Position numbers and translations under genes: made by a program. A stretch of DNA of 47,935 nucleotides from Sulfuritalea sp. (GTDB lineage Bacteria; Pseudomonadota; Gammaproteobacteria; Burkholderiales; Rhodocyclaceae), in the NCBI GenBank assembly GCA_022842325.1, contig JALHPU010000032.1, positions 1 through 47,935 on the forward strand. The letters are read 5' to 3'. The stretch's first letter is position 1; each line of letters begins with the position of its first letter. Below are positions 7,917 through 16,903 of this stretch, piece by piece. The notes under the pieces were generated by a model, which was given only the letters and a program-made list of their open reading frames with translations, was not told the DNA's origin and made no database searches.

Positions 7917-9071
7917 TCAGGCAACGGGCCAGAGTATCTGGTAACGGGTGTTACGCCCGCCTCCCGGAAGTTTGACCAGGCAGCCCTTGGCAACGAGGTC
8001 GGCGAGATGGCGCGTGGCGGTAGCCTTGCTGACCTGGGTGACGGCCTGATATTGGGCGGCGCTGATTCCTGCGGAAAATCCGCCGCGCCCAGGCTGGTCG
8101 CCGTCGAGCAGGCGGTTGAGCACCTTGATCTGCTCCGGGCCGAGGCTTTGCTGGCGGTGAAGCACCCAGAATCGGCTCTTGCCCAGCACACGATCAATCT
8201 GCGCCAGCGCGCCGTTCACGGCCTGCAGCAAGGCGGCGAGGAACCATTGCAGCCAGGGCGTGAGATCCAGCGCCTGCTTGCCCGAGGCGAACTTCTGCGC
8301 ACTTTCGAGTTGCCGGTAATAGCTTTTGCGGTCGGCCAGGATGGCGACCGACATGGCGTAGAAACGGATGCTCTGCCGCTCGCCCTGGGCCAGCGCGAGA
8401 TCGGTCAGCGCGCGGGTAATGCGGCCGTTGCCGTCGTCGAAGGGATGCAGGGTGATGAACCAGAAGTGGGCGATGGCCGCACGCAGCAGCGGGTCGAGCC
8501 TGGCGTCGCGGCGACTGGCATTGAACCAGGCGAGGAAATCGGCAATGCGGGCTTCGAGGCCTTCACGCGGCGGCGCTTCAAAATGGACGGTAGGCCGGTC
8601 GACGCGGCCGGAGACCACCTGCATCGGCTGCGGCCCGCGCCATGCGCCGATGCGAATCTTGCGGCCAGGGAAGCCGTCGTCGCCGGCAAACAGCCATGCA
8701 TGCCATTGCAGCAGGCGGGCCTTGCTCAGGGGCGCATCGAGCTTGGTGGTGGCATCCCACATGATGCGGGAGAGCCCTTCGCTACGCGCCTCGGGCGCGA
8801 CAGTGGCGGCGGCGTCCAAACCGAGGCGGCGCGCCAGACTGGAACGCACCGATTCGACATTGAGGCGTTCGCCCTCTATGGCACTGGAATTGACGATGTT
8901 CTGCAACAGCGCATCGAGGCTGAATTCGGCCTGCAGCGCAGCATCGGCGCCGCGTGCCCGGCCCAGCAGCGCGCCTTGGGCGAGTGTGACTTCGCGCAAC
9001 AACGGGGCCAGCGCCTCGGCATTCCAGCTCAAGGCCGGCCATTGGGGATGTTGCCAAATCCAGTGCGGCAT
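7917..9071 (-). CDS. Fic-family protein (class II, DUF4172-Fic-wHTH)
   Basis: A 384-residue protein. The N-terminus WIWQHPQWPALSW is the DUF4172 domain that often precedes Fic. The inhibitory motif SSAIEGE (S-x3-E-G) lies before the Fic core, making this a class II, N-terminally self-inhibited enzyme. The catalytic loop HPFDDGNGR is complete, so AMP transfer from ATP to a protein hydroxyl is expected. The C-terminus looks like a winged helix (TQVSKATATRHLADLVAKG), suggesting DNA binding and perhaps autoregulation. It lies downstream of nasA on the same strand with a 265-bp gap and is probably independent. Targets are unknown. Confidence 0.92.
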   Translation of the reverse strand: MPHWIWQHPQWPALSWNAEALAPLLREVTLAQGALLGRARGADAALQAEFSLDALLQNIVNSSAIEGERLNVESVRSSLARRLGLDAAATVAPEARSEGLSRIMWDATTKLDAPLSKARLLQWHAWLFAGDDGFPGRKIRIGAWRGPQPMQVVSGRVDRPTVHFEAPPREGLEARIADFLAWFNASRRDARLDPLLRAAIAHFWFITLHPFDDGNGRITRALTDLALAQGERQSIRFYAMSVAILADRKSYYRQLESAQKFASGKQALDLTPWLQWFLAALLQAVNGALAQIDRVLGKSRFWVLHRQQSLGPEQIKVLNRLLDGDQPGRGGFSAGISAAQYQAVTQVSKATATRHLADLVAKGCLVKLPGGGRNTRYQILWPVA

Positions 9072-9181
9072 CGGAGGTCAGGAAGAGAACGACGTGAGCC
9101 GAATCCTAGCATTATTCGGCTCATCCTGTGATTTGATTGTGAATGGCCGCGACGGGGAATCGGCTCATGCCCTCCCCTGGA

Positions 9182-9198
9182 TCGGCCGGCAAGGCCGA
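9182..9198. other. Short hairpin between nasA and the fic gene
   Basis: TCGGCC-GGCAA-GGCCGA forms a 6-bp stem. It is not followed by a T-run on either strand, so it is a weak terminator candidate at best. The rest of this 265-bp gap shows only one divergent copy of the 22-bp dispersed repeat. Confidence 0.3.
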
Positions 9199-9229
9199 AG
9201 AGCGGCAATCCATTTAGTGGCTACTGAAG

Positions 9230-9251
9230 AGTCGGTGCCGGCAGGACGGCA
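9230..9251 (+). repeat. Dispersed 22-bp repeat, divergent copy 2
   Basis: AGTCGGTGCCGGCAGGACGG followed by CA matches the consensus core at all but four positions. It lies just downstream of nasA. Confidence 0.5.
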
Positions 9252-9336
9252 AGCGTCGGTTCATCGGCCTTGTGTGGAGCGCGACATAAGGCCGATGCGC
9301 GGTCCGTCGAACCGGCCACCCGATGGTGATGAAGAA

Positions 9337-12066
9337 CTATGAAACCGGGGCAGCGCAAGCCTGCGCCGCCAGGCGCTTCAACTCCGGCAGGCAGGAGCCG
9401 CAGTTGCTGCCGCACTTGCGCTTTTCCGTCAGCGCGGCGAGATCGAGACCGGCGGCGAGGTCGGCGCGGATTTCGTTTTCCGAGACATCGAAGCAGTTGC
9501 AGACGATGCGCCCGCGCGCCGGGCCGGCGGCGGGCGGGGTGGCCAGCGGGGCGAACAGCCACTTGCGCAGTTCGGCGGTGCTGCCACCCCGGGCAATCAG
9601 GTCGAGCAGCCAGTCGGTGGCGCGGGTTTCCTTGCACAGCAGGGCGCCGGCGAGGCGGTCGTCCTCGATCAGGGCACGCTTGGCGATGCCGCGCCGGGCG
9701 TCGTTGAAGGCCAGCACTTGCGGCGAGTCGAGGCCCATCGCGGCGGCGAGTTCGGCAAGCAGTTCGGGAGTCGGCGGCGGCGTCTCTGCGCCGCCCCAGG
9801 CGCGCAGCACGACCACCGTCGAGTCGCGCCCGGCCAGCGTCAGCGTGGCATGGTCGAAGCGCGCCAGCCAGGGTTGCAGCGCGGCGTGCAGGCTACCTGC
9901 ATCGTCGCGGCGCATGGCGACGAGCTGCCAGCCGGTGGCGAACTTCTCGACCTGCACCGCGGCGTGCTTGAGCTCGGGCTGGCGCGAGACCGGGTCGTTG
10001 GCCGGCAGGGTCAGCGCATTGACGCCGAGGCCGGACATGTAGCGCCCGCCCCAGTGCATCGGCACATAGGTCTGCGCAGGACGCAGCGTGCTGGACGCCG
10101 TCGCGCGCAGCACGAGCGATCCGCGCTTGCCCTTGAGCCGAACCAGGTCGCCATCGACGATGCCGCGCCGTTCCATGTCACGCGGGTGCATTTCGATCGC
10201 CGGTTCCGGGGCGTGGGCATGCAGGCGCGGCACGATGCCGGTGCGGCTCATGCCGTGCCACTGGTCGCGCAGGCGGCCGGTGTTGAGGTGCAAGGGATGG
10301 CGCGGGTCGGTGGCTTCGGCGGGCGGCCGGTGCTGGGTTGGCGTGAAGCGGGCGCGGCCGCTGGCGGTCGGGTAGATGCCGTCGGCGTAGAGGCGCGGCG
10401 TGCCGCTCGCCGTGCCTTCGCGCAAGGGCCATTGCTGCGGGCCGGACTGTTCCAGCAGCGCGTAACTCAACCCGCCGATGTCGAGGTCGCGGCCGACGGT
10501 GCTGGCGCGGTGTTCGTCGAAAATCTGCTCGACGTTCGCGTAGGGAAACAGCGTGTCGCCGTCCCGTGAGCGCCGACTCTTGAGCTTAGGTTCCAATCGC
10601 CGCGCGAAATCGACCGCGATCTTCCAGTCCGCCCGCGCTTCGCCCGGCGCCGGCACCGCCGCGTGCACGAGTGAAATGCGGCGCTCGGAATTGGTCACCG
10701 TGCCTTCCTTCTCGCCCCAGCCGGCGGCCGGCAGCAGCAGGTCGGCAAAGGCCGCCGTGTCGGTGTCGGCGCTGACTTCCTGCAGCACGACGAAGGGGCA
10801 TTGCGCCAGCGCCTCATGCACGCGCTTGAGGTCGGGCAGCGACTGTGCCGGGTTGGTACAGGCGATCCACAGCGCCTTGATCTCGCCGCGATGCACGGCC
10901 TCGAACAACTCGATGGCGGCCAGCCCCGGCGTCGCCGGCACATCGGCCACGCCCCACAGGCGGGCGACTTCGGCGCGGTGTTCGGGGTTGGCCATGTCGC
11001 GGTGCGCCGGGAGCAGGTTGGCGAGGCCGCCGACCTCGCGACCGCCCATGGCATTGGGCTGGCCGGTCAGCGAGAAGGGGCCGCAACCGGGCTTGCCGAT
11101 CTTGCCGGTGGCCAGGTGCAGGTGGATGATCGCGGCATTGTTGTCGGTGCCGTGGCTGGACTGGTTGAGGCCCTGGCAGTAGAAGGACAGCGCGGCCTGC
11201 GCCTCGCCGAACCAGCGCGCGGCGGTGACGATGTCTTCGGCTTTGACACCGCAGATGTCGGCCGCCATGGCTGGCGTGTAGTCGCGCACGATGGCCTTCA
11301 GCGCGTCGAAACCCTCTGTGTGTTCGCGGATGTACTCGGCGTCGACCAGGTCTTCCCACAGCAGCACGTGCAGCATCGCGTTGTAGAGCGCGATGTCGGT
11401 GCCGGGCAGGATCGCGAGATGCAGGTCGGCGGCCTCGGCCGTGTCGGTGCGGCGCGGATCGACCACGATGAGCTTCATGTCGGGATTGGCCGCGCGCGCA
11501 TCCTCGATGCGGCGGAACAGCACCGGATGCGCCCAGGCGGTATTCGAGCCGGCGATCAGCATGCAGTCGGCGTGGTCGATGTCTTCATAGGAGCACGGCG
11601 GCGCGTCGGCGCCCAGCGTGGCCTTGTAGCCGGCCACCGCCGAGCTCATGCACAGGCGCGAATTGGTATCGACGTTGTTGGTGCCGATCAGGCCCTTGGC
11701 CAGCTTGTTGAAGACGTAGTAGTCCTCGGTCAGCAACTGGCCGCTGATGTAGAAGGCGACGCTGTCGGGGCCGTGATCGGCGATGGCCGCGGCGAACTTG
11801 TCGGCGGCGTGATCGAGGGCTTCATCCCAGGCCACTTTCGCGCGCGGCGCGGATTTCTCGCGGCGGAGTTGCGGATGCGCGAGGCGCTGCGCCATGACTT
11901 GCGGCGTCATGGTCAGGTGCAGCGTGCCGCCCTTGGTGCACAGCCGGCCGAAATTGGCCGGATGGTCCGGGTCGCCTCGCACGCCGGTGACTTGCGTCGC
12001 ATCGTGCTCGATGATCACACCGCAGCCGACGCCGCAGTAGGGGCAGGTGGATTTGGTGTCCATCAC
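9337..12066 (-). CDS. nasA: Assimilatory nitrate reductase, catalytic subunit with C-terminal [2Fe-2S] domain
   Basis: A 909-residue molybdopterin oxidoreductase that reduces nitrate to nitrite in the cytoplasm. The N-terminal CPYCGVGCGV with a later LCTKGG Cys is the [4Fe-4S] site, followed by the bis-MGD domains (for example NTNSRLCMSSAVAGYK and WGEKEGTVTNSERRIS) and the molybdopterin dinucleotide-binding domain. The last 60 residues (IVCNCFDVSENEI and CGSNCGSCLPEL) form a BFD-like [2Fe-2S] domain, as in Klebsiella-type NasA. No signal peptide is present, which separates it from periplasmic NapA. It is the last gene of the nrt-nir-nas set, separated from nirD by 182 bp that contain repeats. 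Either Met1 or Met2 may be used. Confidence 0.95.
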   Translation of the reverse strand: MMDTKSTCPYCGVGCGVIIEHDATQVTGVRGDPDHPANFGRLCTKGGTLHLTMTPQVMAQRLAHPQLRREKSAPRAKVAWDEALDHAADKFAAAIADHGPDSVAFYISGQLLTEDYYVFNKLAKGLIGTNNVDTNSRLCMSSAVAGYKATLGADAPPCSYEDIDHADCMLIAGSNTAWAHPVLFRRIEDARAANPDMKLIVVDPRRTDTAEAADLHLAILPGTDIALYNAMLHVLLWEDLVDAEYIREHTEGFDALKAIVRDYTPAMAADICGVKAEDIVTAARWFGEAQAALSFYCQGLNQSSHGTDNNAAIIHLHLATGKIGKPGCGPFSLTGQPNAMGGREVGGLANLLPAHRDMANPEHRAEVARLWGVADVPATPGLAAIELFEAVHRGEIKALWIACTNPAQSLPDLKRVHEALAQCPFVVLQEVSADTDTAAFADLLLPAAGWGEKEGTVTNSERRISLVHAAVPAPGEARADWKIAVDFARRLEPKLKSRRSRDGDTLFPYANVEQIFDEHRASTVGRDLDIGGLSYALLEQSGPQQWPLREGTASGTPRLYADGIYPTASGRARFTPTQHRPPAEATDPRHPLHLNTGRLRDQWHGMSRTGIVPRLHAHAPEPAIEMHPRDMERRGIVDGDLVRLKGKRGSLVLRATASSTLRPAQTYVPMHWGGRYMSGLGVNALTLPANDPVSRQPELKHAAVQVEKFATGWQLVAMRRDDAGSLHAALQPWLARFDHATLTLAGRDSTVVVLRAWGGAETPPPTPELLAELAAAMGLDSPQVLAFNDARRGIAKRALIEDDRLAGALLCKETRATDWLLDLIARGGSTAELRKWLFAPLATPPAAGPARGRIVCNCFDVSENEIRADLAAGLDLAALTEKRKCGSNCGSCLPELKRLAAQACAAPVS

Positions 12067-12109
12067 GTCGATTGAGGATCGTAACGGCGCCTGACAACGA
12101 ATGATTCAT

Positions 12110-12184
12110 CGTCCCCGCGAAGGCGGGGACCCAGCGGCGTAAAAACGCAACGACACTGGATTCCCGCTTTCGCGGGAATGACGG
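12110..12184. repeat. Paired palindromic intergenic repeat (REP-like), second copy
   Basis: The left hairpin GTCCCCGCGAAGGCGGGGAC and right hairpin ATTCCCGCTTTCGCGGGAAT face each other, each with CCAG or CTGG on the inner side. Same family as the pair at 6036-6133. It lies inside the nitrate operon between nirD and nasA and may affect transcript stability or processing there. Confidence 0.85.
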
Positions 12185-12225
12185 AACAAATTCCGAAGTC
12201 TTCAGGCATATTCGCGAAGGTCAAC

Positions 12226-12247
12226 AGTCGGCGCTGGTGATACGCCG
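12226..12247 (+). repeat. Dispersed 22-bp repeat, copy 3
   Basis: AGTCGGCGCTGGTGATACGC followed by CG, the same ATA variant as the copy at 4631. It ends just before the last codons of nirD. Confidence 0.6.
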
Positions 12248-12248
12248 C

Positions 12249-12560
12249 CTAGTTCAACTGCAGCCACACTGCGCCGCCGTCGAGCTTCACTTCAAAGCGC
12301 CGTGCGCAGCCCTTGTCCGGCGCCACGGCTTCGCCATCCTTGAGGCCGATCTTGAAGCCGTGCAGCGGGCAGGTCACGGTGTCGCCGTGCACGATGCCTT
12401 GCGACAGCGGCCCGCCTTTGTGCGGGCACTTGTCGTGCAGGCCGAAGATGCTGTCGTCGGCGGTGCGGAAGATCGCGATGTCGCCCTGCGACGAGGCGAC
12501 CACCCGGCTGCCCTGCGGCGCGATTTCTTCCAGCGCGCAGACCTTGATCCATCCGTTCAT
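12249..12560 (-). CDS. nirD: Nitrite reductase (NADH) small subunit
   Basis: A 103-residue Rieske-type protein with the two [2Fe-2S] ligand boxes CPHKGGPL and CPLHGFKI. It is the usual small partner of NirB in cytoplasmic NADH-dependent reduction of nitrite to ammonium. Its ATG overlaps the TGA of nirB by four bases, so translation is coupled. Confidence 0.95.
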   Translation of the reverse strand: MNGWIKVCALEEIAPQGSRVVASSQGDIAIFRTADDSIFGLHDKCPHKGGPLSQGIVHGDTVTCPLHGFKIGLKDGEAVAPDKGCARRFEVKLDGGAVWLQLN

Positions 12561-15034
12561 GACATCACCTCGGCGACTTCCTTGATCTGGATGACTTCAT
12601 ACTCGCGGCGCACCGCCGGCTTGGCCACCGCCGCCTGCCATGGATCTTCATAATCCTGCAGGGCGAACAGCAGGCGCTCGTGGAGTTCCTTGCGCTTGAC
12701 CGGATCATTCACCACCGCCGCCTTGACATGGTCGAGGCCGACGCGGGCCACGTAATGACAGGTGCGTTCGAGGTAGAAGCCTTCCTCGCGGTAAAGCTGG
12801 AGGAAGGCGGCCGAGTACTCCATGACCTCCTCGTCCGACTTCACCTTGCACAGGAACTGGGCCACCTCGGTCTTGATGCCGCCGTTGCCGGCGACATAGA
12901 GCTCGTAGCCGGCATCGACGCCGATCACGCCGATGTCCTTGATGCCGGCCTCGGCGCAGTTGCGCGGGCAACCGGAGACGGCGAGCTTGACCTTGTGCGG
13001 GCTCCACATGCCAAACAGCATGCGCTCCAGCTTGACGCCCATGGCCATCGAACGCTGCGTGCCGAAGCGGCAATGCTCGGCGCCGACGCAGGTTTTCACG
13101 GTACGGATGCTCTTGCCGTAGGCGTGGCCGGAAACCATGCCGGCGGCACCGAGGTCGGCCCAGACCTTCGGCAGGTCTTCCTTCTTGATGCCGAGCAGGT
13201 CGATGCGCGCGCCGCCGGTCATCTTCACCGTCGGCACTTCGTATTTCTCGGCGACGTCGGCGATGGTGCGCAACTCGGCCGGCGTGGTCAGCCCGCCCCA
13301 CATGCGCGGCACCACGGAATAGGTGCCGTCCTTCTGGATGTTGGCATGGGCGCGCTCGTTGATGAAGCGCGACTGCGGATCGTCCCTGGCTTCGCCCGGC
13401 CAGGTCGAGATCAGGTAGTAGTTGAGCGCCGGCCGGCAGGAGGGGCAGCCGCTCGGCGTTTTCCATTCCATGTAGCTCATGGCGTCGGGGATGGTGATCA
13501 GGTGCCGCTCGCGGATGGTCTGACGCACCACGCCGTGCGAGTGGTCGGTGCAGCCGCACATCGGTTTGTCCCTGGTATCGGCAGGCGTGTAGGCGCCGCC
13601 GACGGTCGAAGCCAGGATCTGTTCGACCAGGCCGGTGCAGGAGCCGCAGGAACTCGATGCCTTGGTGTGCTTGCGCACGTCGTCCAGCGTGAACAAGCCC
13701 TGGCTCTTGATCGCTTTGACGATGTCGCCCTTGCAGACGCCGTTGCAGCCGCAGACCTGGGCGTCGTCGGGCATCGCCGCGGCGTGGGTCTTGCCGGCAT
13801 GGCCGACGTCGCCGACGTGGTTCTGGCCGAACATCAGGTGGTCGCGGATTTCGTGGATGTTCTGGCCGTCCTTGACCAGCTGGAAATACCAGGCGCCGTC
13901 GGCGGTGTCGCCATAGAGCACGGCGCCGACCAGGGTGTCGTTCTTCACCACCAGCTTCTTGTACACGCCGCCGGACGGATCGTTGAGCACGATCTCGTCC
14001 ATCCCCTCGCCGCCCATGAAATTGCCGGCGGAAAACAGGTCGATGCCGGTGACCTTGAGCTTGGTCGACAACACCGACCCCGAATAGCGCGCGATGCCGA
14101 AGTTCGCCAGGTGGTTGGCGCAGACCTTGGCCTGTTCGAACAGCGGCGCGACGAGGCCGTAGGCGATGCCGCGGTGCGCGACGCATTCGCCGACCGCATA
14201 GATGCGCGGGTCGTAGGTCTGCATCGTGTCATTGACCACGATGCCGCGGTTGCAATAAATGCGCGCCGACTCGGCCAGCGCGGTATTGGGGCGGATGCCG
14301 GCTGCCATCACCACCAGGTCGGCGGGAATTTCCAGGCCGTCCTTGAAGCGCAGGGCGCAGACTCGGCCCGCATTTGTGTCACCTGTGCCGCGGATCAGCG
14401 CCTCGGTCTGCTTTTCCAGCAGGAACTTGAGGCCACGCGCTTCGAGCGAGGTCTTGAGCATGTCGGCCGCGGACTTGTCGAGCTGGCGTTCCATCAGCCA
14501 GGGCATCAGGTGCACCACGGTGACGTCCATGCCGCGCAGCTTGAGGCCGTTGGCGGCTTCGAGGCCGAGCAGGCCGCCGCCGATCACCACGGCATGCCGG
14601 TGCGTGGCAGCGGTGGCGATCATCTCGTCGGTGTCCTTGATGTCGCGGTAGCTGATCACGCCGGGCAGGTCGTTGCCTGGGATCGGCAGGATGAAGGGCG
14701 TCGAGCCGGTGGCCAGCAGCAGGCGGTCGTACTCTTCCTCGGTGCCGTCGGAGGCGATCACCTTGCGCGCCGTGCGATCGATCTTCGTCACCGTCTTGCC
14801 CGTGTAGAGGCCGATGTTGTTGTCGGCATACCACTGCAGCGGGTTGAGGATGATGTCCTGGATCGTCATTTCGCCCGCCAGCACCGGCGAGAGCAGGATG
14901 CGGTTGTAATTGCCGTGCGGCTCGGCGCCGAACACGGTGATGTCGTAGAGGTCGGGCGCCAGTTTCAGCAACTCCTCCACGGCGCGAATGCCGGCCATGC
15001 CGTTGCCGATGACGACTAGTTTTTGTTTGCGCAT
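12557..15034 (-). CDS. nirB: Nitrite reductase (NADH) large subunit
   Basis: An 825-residue sirohaem nitrite reductase. The start at 15034 (MRKQKLVVIGNGMAG) is chosen because GGAGG lies four bases upstream; an in-frame Met eight codons earlier has no such site. Order: FAD/NAD-binding reductase (VVIGNGMAG, ATGSTPF, VVIGGGLLGLEAA), BFD-like [2Fe-2S] region (CGCNGVCKGDIV, SSSCGSC), ferredoxin-like repeat, then the sirohaem and [4Fe-4S] site with Cys in CVGAEHCRFGT and SGCPRNCAEAG. It takes electrons from NADH to make ammonium. The gap to nrtD is 117 bp and holds a palindromic repeat. Confidence 0.96.
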   Translation of the reverse strand: MRKQKLVVIGNGMAGIRAVEELLKLAPDLYDITVFGAEPHGNYNRILLSPVLAGEMTIQDIILNPLQWYADNNIGLYTGKTVTKIDRTARKVIASDGTEEEYDRLLLATGSTPFILPIPGNDLPGVISYRDIKDTDEMIATAATHRHAVVIGGGLLGLEAANGLKLRGMDVTVVHLMPWLMERQLDKSAADMLKTSLEARGLKFLLEKQTEALIRGTGDTNAGRVCALRFKDGLEIPADLVVMAAGIRPNTALAESARIYCNRGIVVNDTMQTYDPRIYAVGECVAHRGIAYGLVAPLFEQAKVCANHLANFGIARYSGSVLSTKLKVTGIDLFSAGNFMGGEGMDEIVLNDPSGGVYKKLVVKNDTLVGAVLYGDTADGAWYFQLVKDGQNIHEIRDHLMFGQNHVGDVGHAGKTHAAAMPDDAQVCGCNGVCKGDIVKAIKSQGLFTLDDVRKHTKASSSCGSCTGLVEQILASTVGGAYTPADTRDKPMCGCTDHSHGVVRQTIRERHLITIPDAMSYMEWKTPSGCPSCRPALNYYLISTWPGEARDDPQSRFINERAHANIQKDGTYSVVPRMWGGLTTPAELRTIADVAEKYEVPTVKMTGGARIDLLGIKKEDLPKVWADLGAAGMVSGHAYGKSIRTVKTCVGAEHCRFGTQRSMAMGVKLERMLFGMWSPHKVKLAVSGCPRNCAEAGIKDIGVIGVDAGYELYVAGNGGIKTEVAQFLCKVKSDEEVMEYSAAFLQLYREEGFYLERTCHYVARVGLDHVKAAVVNDPVKRKELHERLLFALQDYEDPWQAAVAKPAVRREYEVIQIKEVAEVMS

Positions 15035-15106
15035 GCTGCCTCCACCGGGCCGCCCCAAGGAGGCAGCGAGTCATTGAACCGGAGCGGGCAGAGCCCGCGA
15101 ACCGTA

Positions 15107-15140
15107 GTCACCCCTTCCCGCGGGGAAGGGGCTGGGGGAT
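15107..15140 (-). repeat. Palindromic repeat, intergenic copy
   Basis: GTCACCCC-TTCCCGCGGGGAA-GGGGCTGGGGGAT forms a hairpin in the gap between nrtD and nirB. The same element, in the opposite orientation on the plus strand, occurs inside nrtB at 16723-16755. Confidence 0.75.
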
Positions 15141-15151
15141 AGGTCGTCATC

Positions 15152-15946
15152 TCAGGCCGCCTTCTTCAGTTGCTTGCGGTAGAGGAACTCGAACACCGCG
15201 GCGCGGTAGTCGGCAAAGCGCGTGTCGTGGGCCAGCTCCAGCCGGTCGCGCGGGCGATCGAGCTTGACCTCGACGATCTCGCCGATGGTCGCCGCCGGGC
15301 CGTTGGTCATCATCACGATCCGGTCCGACAGCAGCACGGCCTCGTCGACGTCGTGAGTCACCATCACCACCGTGGCGCCGGTCTTGGCCATTACGCCGTT
15401 GAGCTCGTCCTGCAGCGCGGCGCGGGTCAGCGCGTCGAGGGCGCCGAAGGGCTCGTCCATCAGCAGCAGTTTCGGTTCCATGGCGAAGGCGCGGGCGATG
15501 CCGACGCGCTGCTTCATGCCGCCGGAGATTTCGTGCGGATACTTGTGCATGGCGTGGTCCATGTGCACCATCTCCAGCGCCGCCGCGACACGGGCCTTGA
15601 GCTTGGGCACGCCTTCCTTGCGGCCGAAGACGCGCTCGACGCCGAGCATGACGTTCTCGAAGCAGGTCATCCAGGGCAGCAGGCTGTGGTTCTGGAATAC
15701 CACCGAGCGTTCCGGGCCCGGCCCCGCGATCTCGCGGCCGTCGCAGAGCAGCACGCCGCTGGTCGGCAGGCTGAGCCCGGCGATCAGGTTGAGCAGCGTG
15801 CTCTTGCCGCAACCCGAGTGGCCGATCAGGGTGACCACTTCGCCCTGCCGGACGTCGAGGTTGATGTCGCGCAGCGCAGTGAATTTTCCGCTCTTGGTGC
15901 TGAAGGTCTGGCCGACGTTTTCGATTTTGACGATGGGCTTGTTCAT
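15152..15946 (-). CDS. nrtD: Nitrate ABC transporter ATP-binding protein
   Basis: A 264-residue ABC ATPase with Walker A GHSGCGKST, signature ISGGMKQR and Walker B LLLMDEPFGALDA, typical of the nitrate/bicarbonate/taurine importer branch (NrtD/CmpD/TauB-like). The start MNKPIVKIENV is used because it lies two bases after the nrtB stop (TAATCATG); the much longer in-frame extension runs through nrtB and is not real. It energises nitrate uptake with NrtA and NrtB. There is no NrtC-type ATPase fused to a binding domain, so the ATPase is expected to act as a homodimer. Confidence 0.92.
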   Translation of the reverse strand: MNKPIVKIENVGQTFSTKSGKFTALRDINLDVRQGEVVTLIGHSGCGKSTLLNLIAGLSLPTSGVLLCDGREIAGPGPERSVVFQNHSLLPWMTCFENVMLGVERVFGRKEGVPKLKARVAAALEMVHMDHAMHKYPHEISGGMKQRVGIARAFAMEPKLLLMDEPFGALDALTRAALQDELNGVMAKTGATVVMVTHDVDEAVLLSDRIVMMTNGPAATIGEIVEVKLDRPRDRLELAHDTRFADYRAAVFEFLYRKQLKKAA

Positions 15947-15948
15947 GA

Positions 15949-16872
15949 TTAGCGGCTCTCGTAAGTGAAGCGTTTGGCCAGCATCAGCAGCATGGTTTCC
16001 AGCGCCAGGCCGACGATGCCGATGACGAAGATGGCGATGACGATGTGCTCGACCTTGAGGTTGTTCCACTCGTCCCAGACCCAGAAGCCGATGCCGACGC
16101 CGCCGGTGAGCATTTCCGCGGCGACGATGACCAGCCAGGCGGTGCCGATCGAGAGGCGAATGCCGGTGAGCATATAGGGCAGCACCGCGGGGAACAGGAT
16201 CTTGGTGATCACCTTGGCCTCCGACAGGCCGAGCACGCGGGCGACGTTGAGGTAATCCTGCGGCACGCGCTGCACGCCCTGCGCGGTGTTGAGGATCATG
16301 GGCCAGATCGAGCAGATGAAGATGGTCCAGGTCGCCGCCGGATCGGCCTTCTGGAACACCAGCAGGCCGATCGGCAGCCAGGCCAGCGGCGAGACCGGGC
16401 GCAAGAGGCTGATGATCGGCTCGAACATGCGGTTCATGAAGGCGAAGCGGCCGAGCAGAAAGCCCATCGGGATGCCGACCAGGGCGGCGAAGCCGAAGCC
16501 GATGCCGACCCGCTGCAGCGAGGAGAGCACGTTCCAGCCGATGCCCTGGTCGTTCGGCCCGTTGCGATAGAAGGGATCGGCGAACAGCACCTGTGCCGCC
16601 GCCCAAGTCTTGTCCGGCCCCGGGATGTTGCCCGACTTGATCGCCACCAGCGCCCAGATGCCGATGAGCAGAAGCATCCCGAAAAGCGGCGGGATGATTC
16701 TGCGCATCAAGTCACGCCCGCCCTCCCCCAGCCCCTCCCGCGCGGGAGGGGTGACTGTTTGCTCGCTGCGCTCGACTGCCACGGGGCGCTCCGTGGCTAC
16801 TGCGGCGGTTTTTTTGGGCGCAGGCTCGGCCTCGGCCGGTGCTTCCACCAGTTTCAATGCAATGGCACTCAT
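15949..16872 (-). CDS. nrtB: Nitrate ABC transporter permease
   Basis: A 307-residue permease with a BPD-type inner-membrane core of about six helices and the EAA-loop region near VARVLGLSEAKVITKILFPAVL. The start MSAIALKLVE (16872) is preferred over an ATG six codons upstream because AAGGAG precedes it at normal spacing. The first 60 residues form a low-complexity cytoplasmic tail. Within this tail, VTPPAREGLGEGG is encoded by a copy of a palindromic repeat that is intergenic elsewhere in the window, so the tail has grown by in-frame insertion of a repeat. Confidence 0.92.
   Translation of the reverse strand: MSAIALKLVEAPAEAEPAPKKTAAVATERPVAVERSEQTVTPPAREGLGEGGRDLMRRIIPPLFGMLLLIGIWALVAIKSGNIPGPDKTWAAAQVLFADPFYRNGPNDQGIGWNVLSSLQRVGIGFGFAALVGIPMGFLLGRFAFMNRMFEPIISLLRPVSPLAWLPIGLLVFQKADPAATWTIFICSIWPMILNTAQGVQRVPQDYLNVARVLGLSEAKVITKILFPAVLPYMLTGIRLSIGTAWLVIVAAEMLTGGVGIGFWVWDEWNNLKVEHIVIAIFVIGIVGLALETMLLMLAKRFTYESR
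16723..16755 (+). repeat. Palindromic repeat inserted in frame inside nrtB
   Basis: CTCCCCCAGCCCC-TCCCGCGCGGGA-GGGGTGAC matches the intergenic element at 15107-15140 in inverted orientation. On the coding strand it is read through as VTPPAREGLGE without breaking the frame. Confidence 0.75.
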
Positions 16873-16903
16873 GTCGTTCTCCTTTTCCATTCCGGACGAT
16901 CTA

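Noticed and set aside
10801..12075. 424-codon plus-strand frame opposite nasA
   Set aside because: Antisense shadow with His/Gly/Arg-biased composition.
12680..15019. 779-codon open frame on the plus strand opposite nirB
   Set aside because: Antisense shadow of a well supported gene; no ribosome site and no recognisable protein.
15152..16606. 484-codon version of nrtD
   Set aside because: The in-frame extension reads through nrtB in the wrong phase. The ABC domain begins at MNKPIV (15946), right after the nrtB stop.
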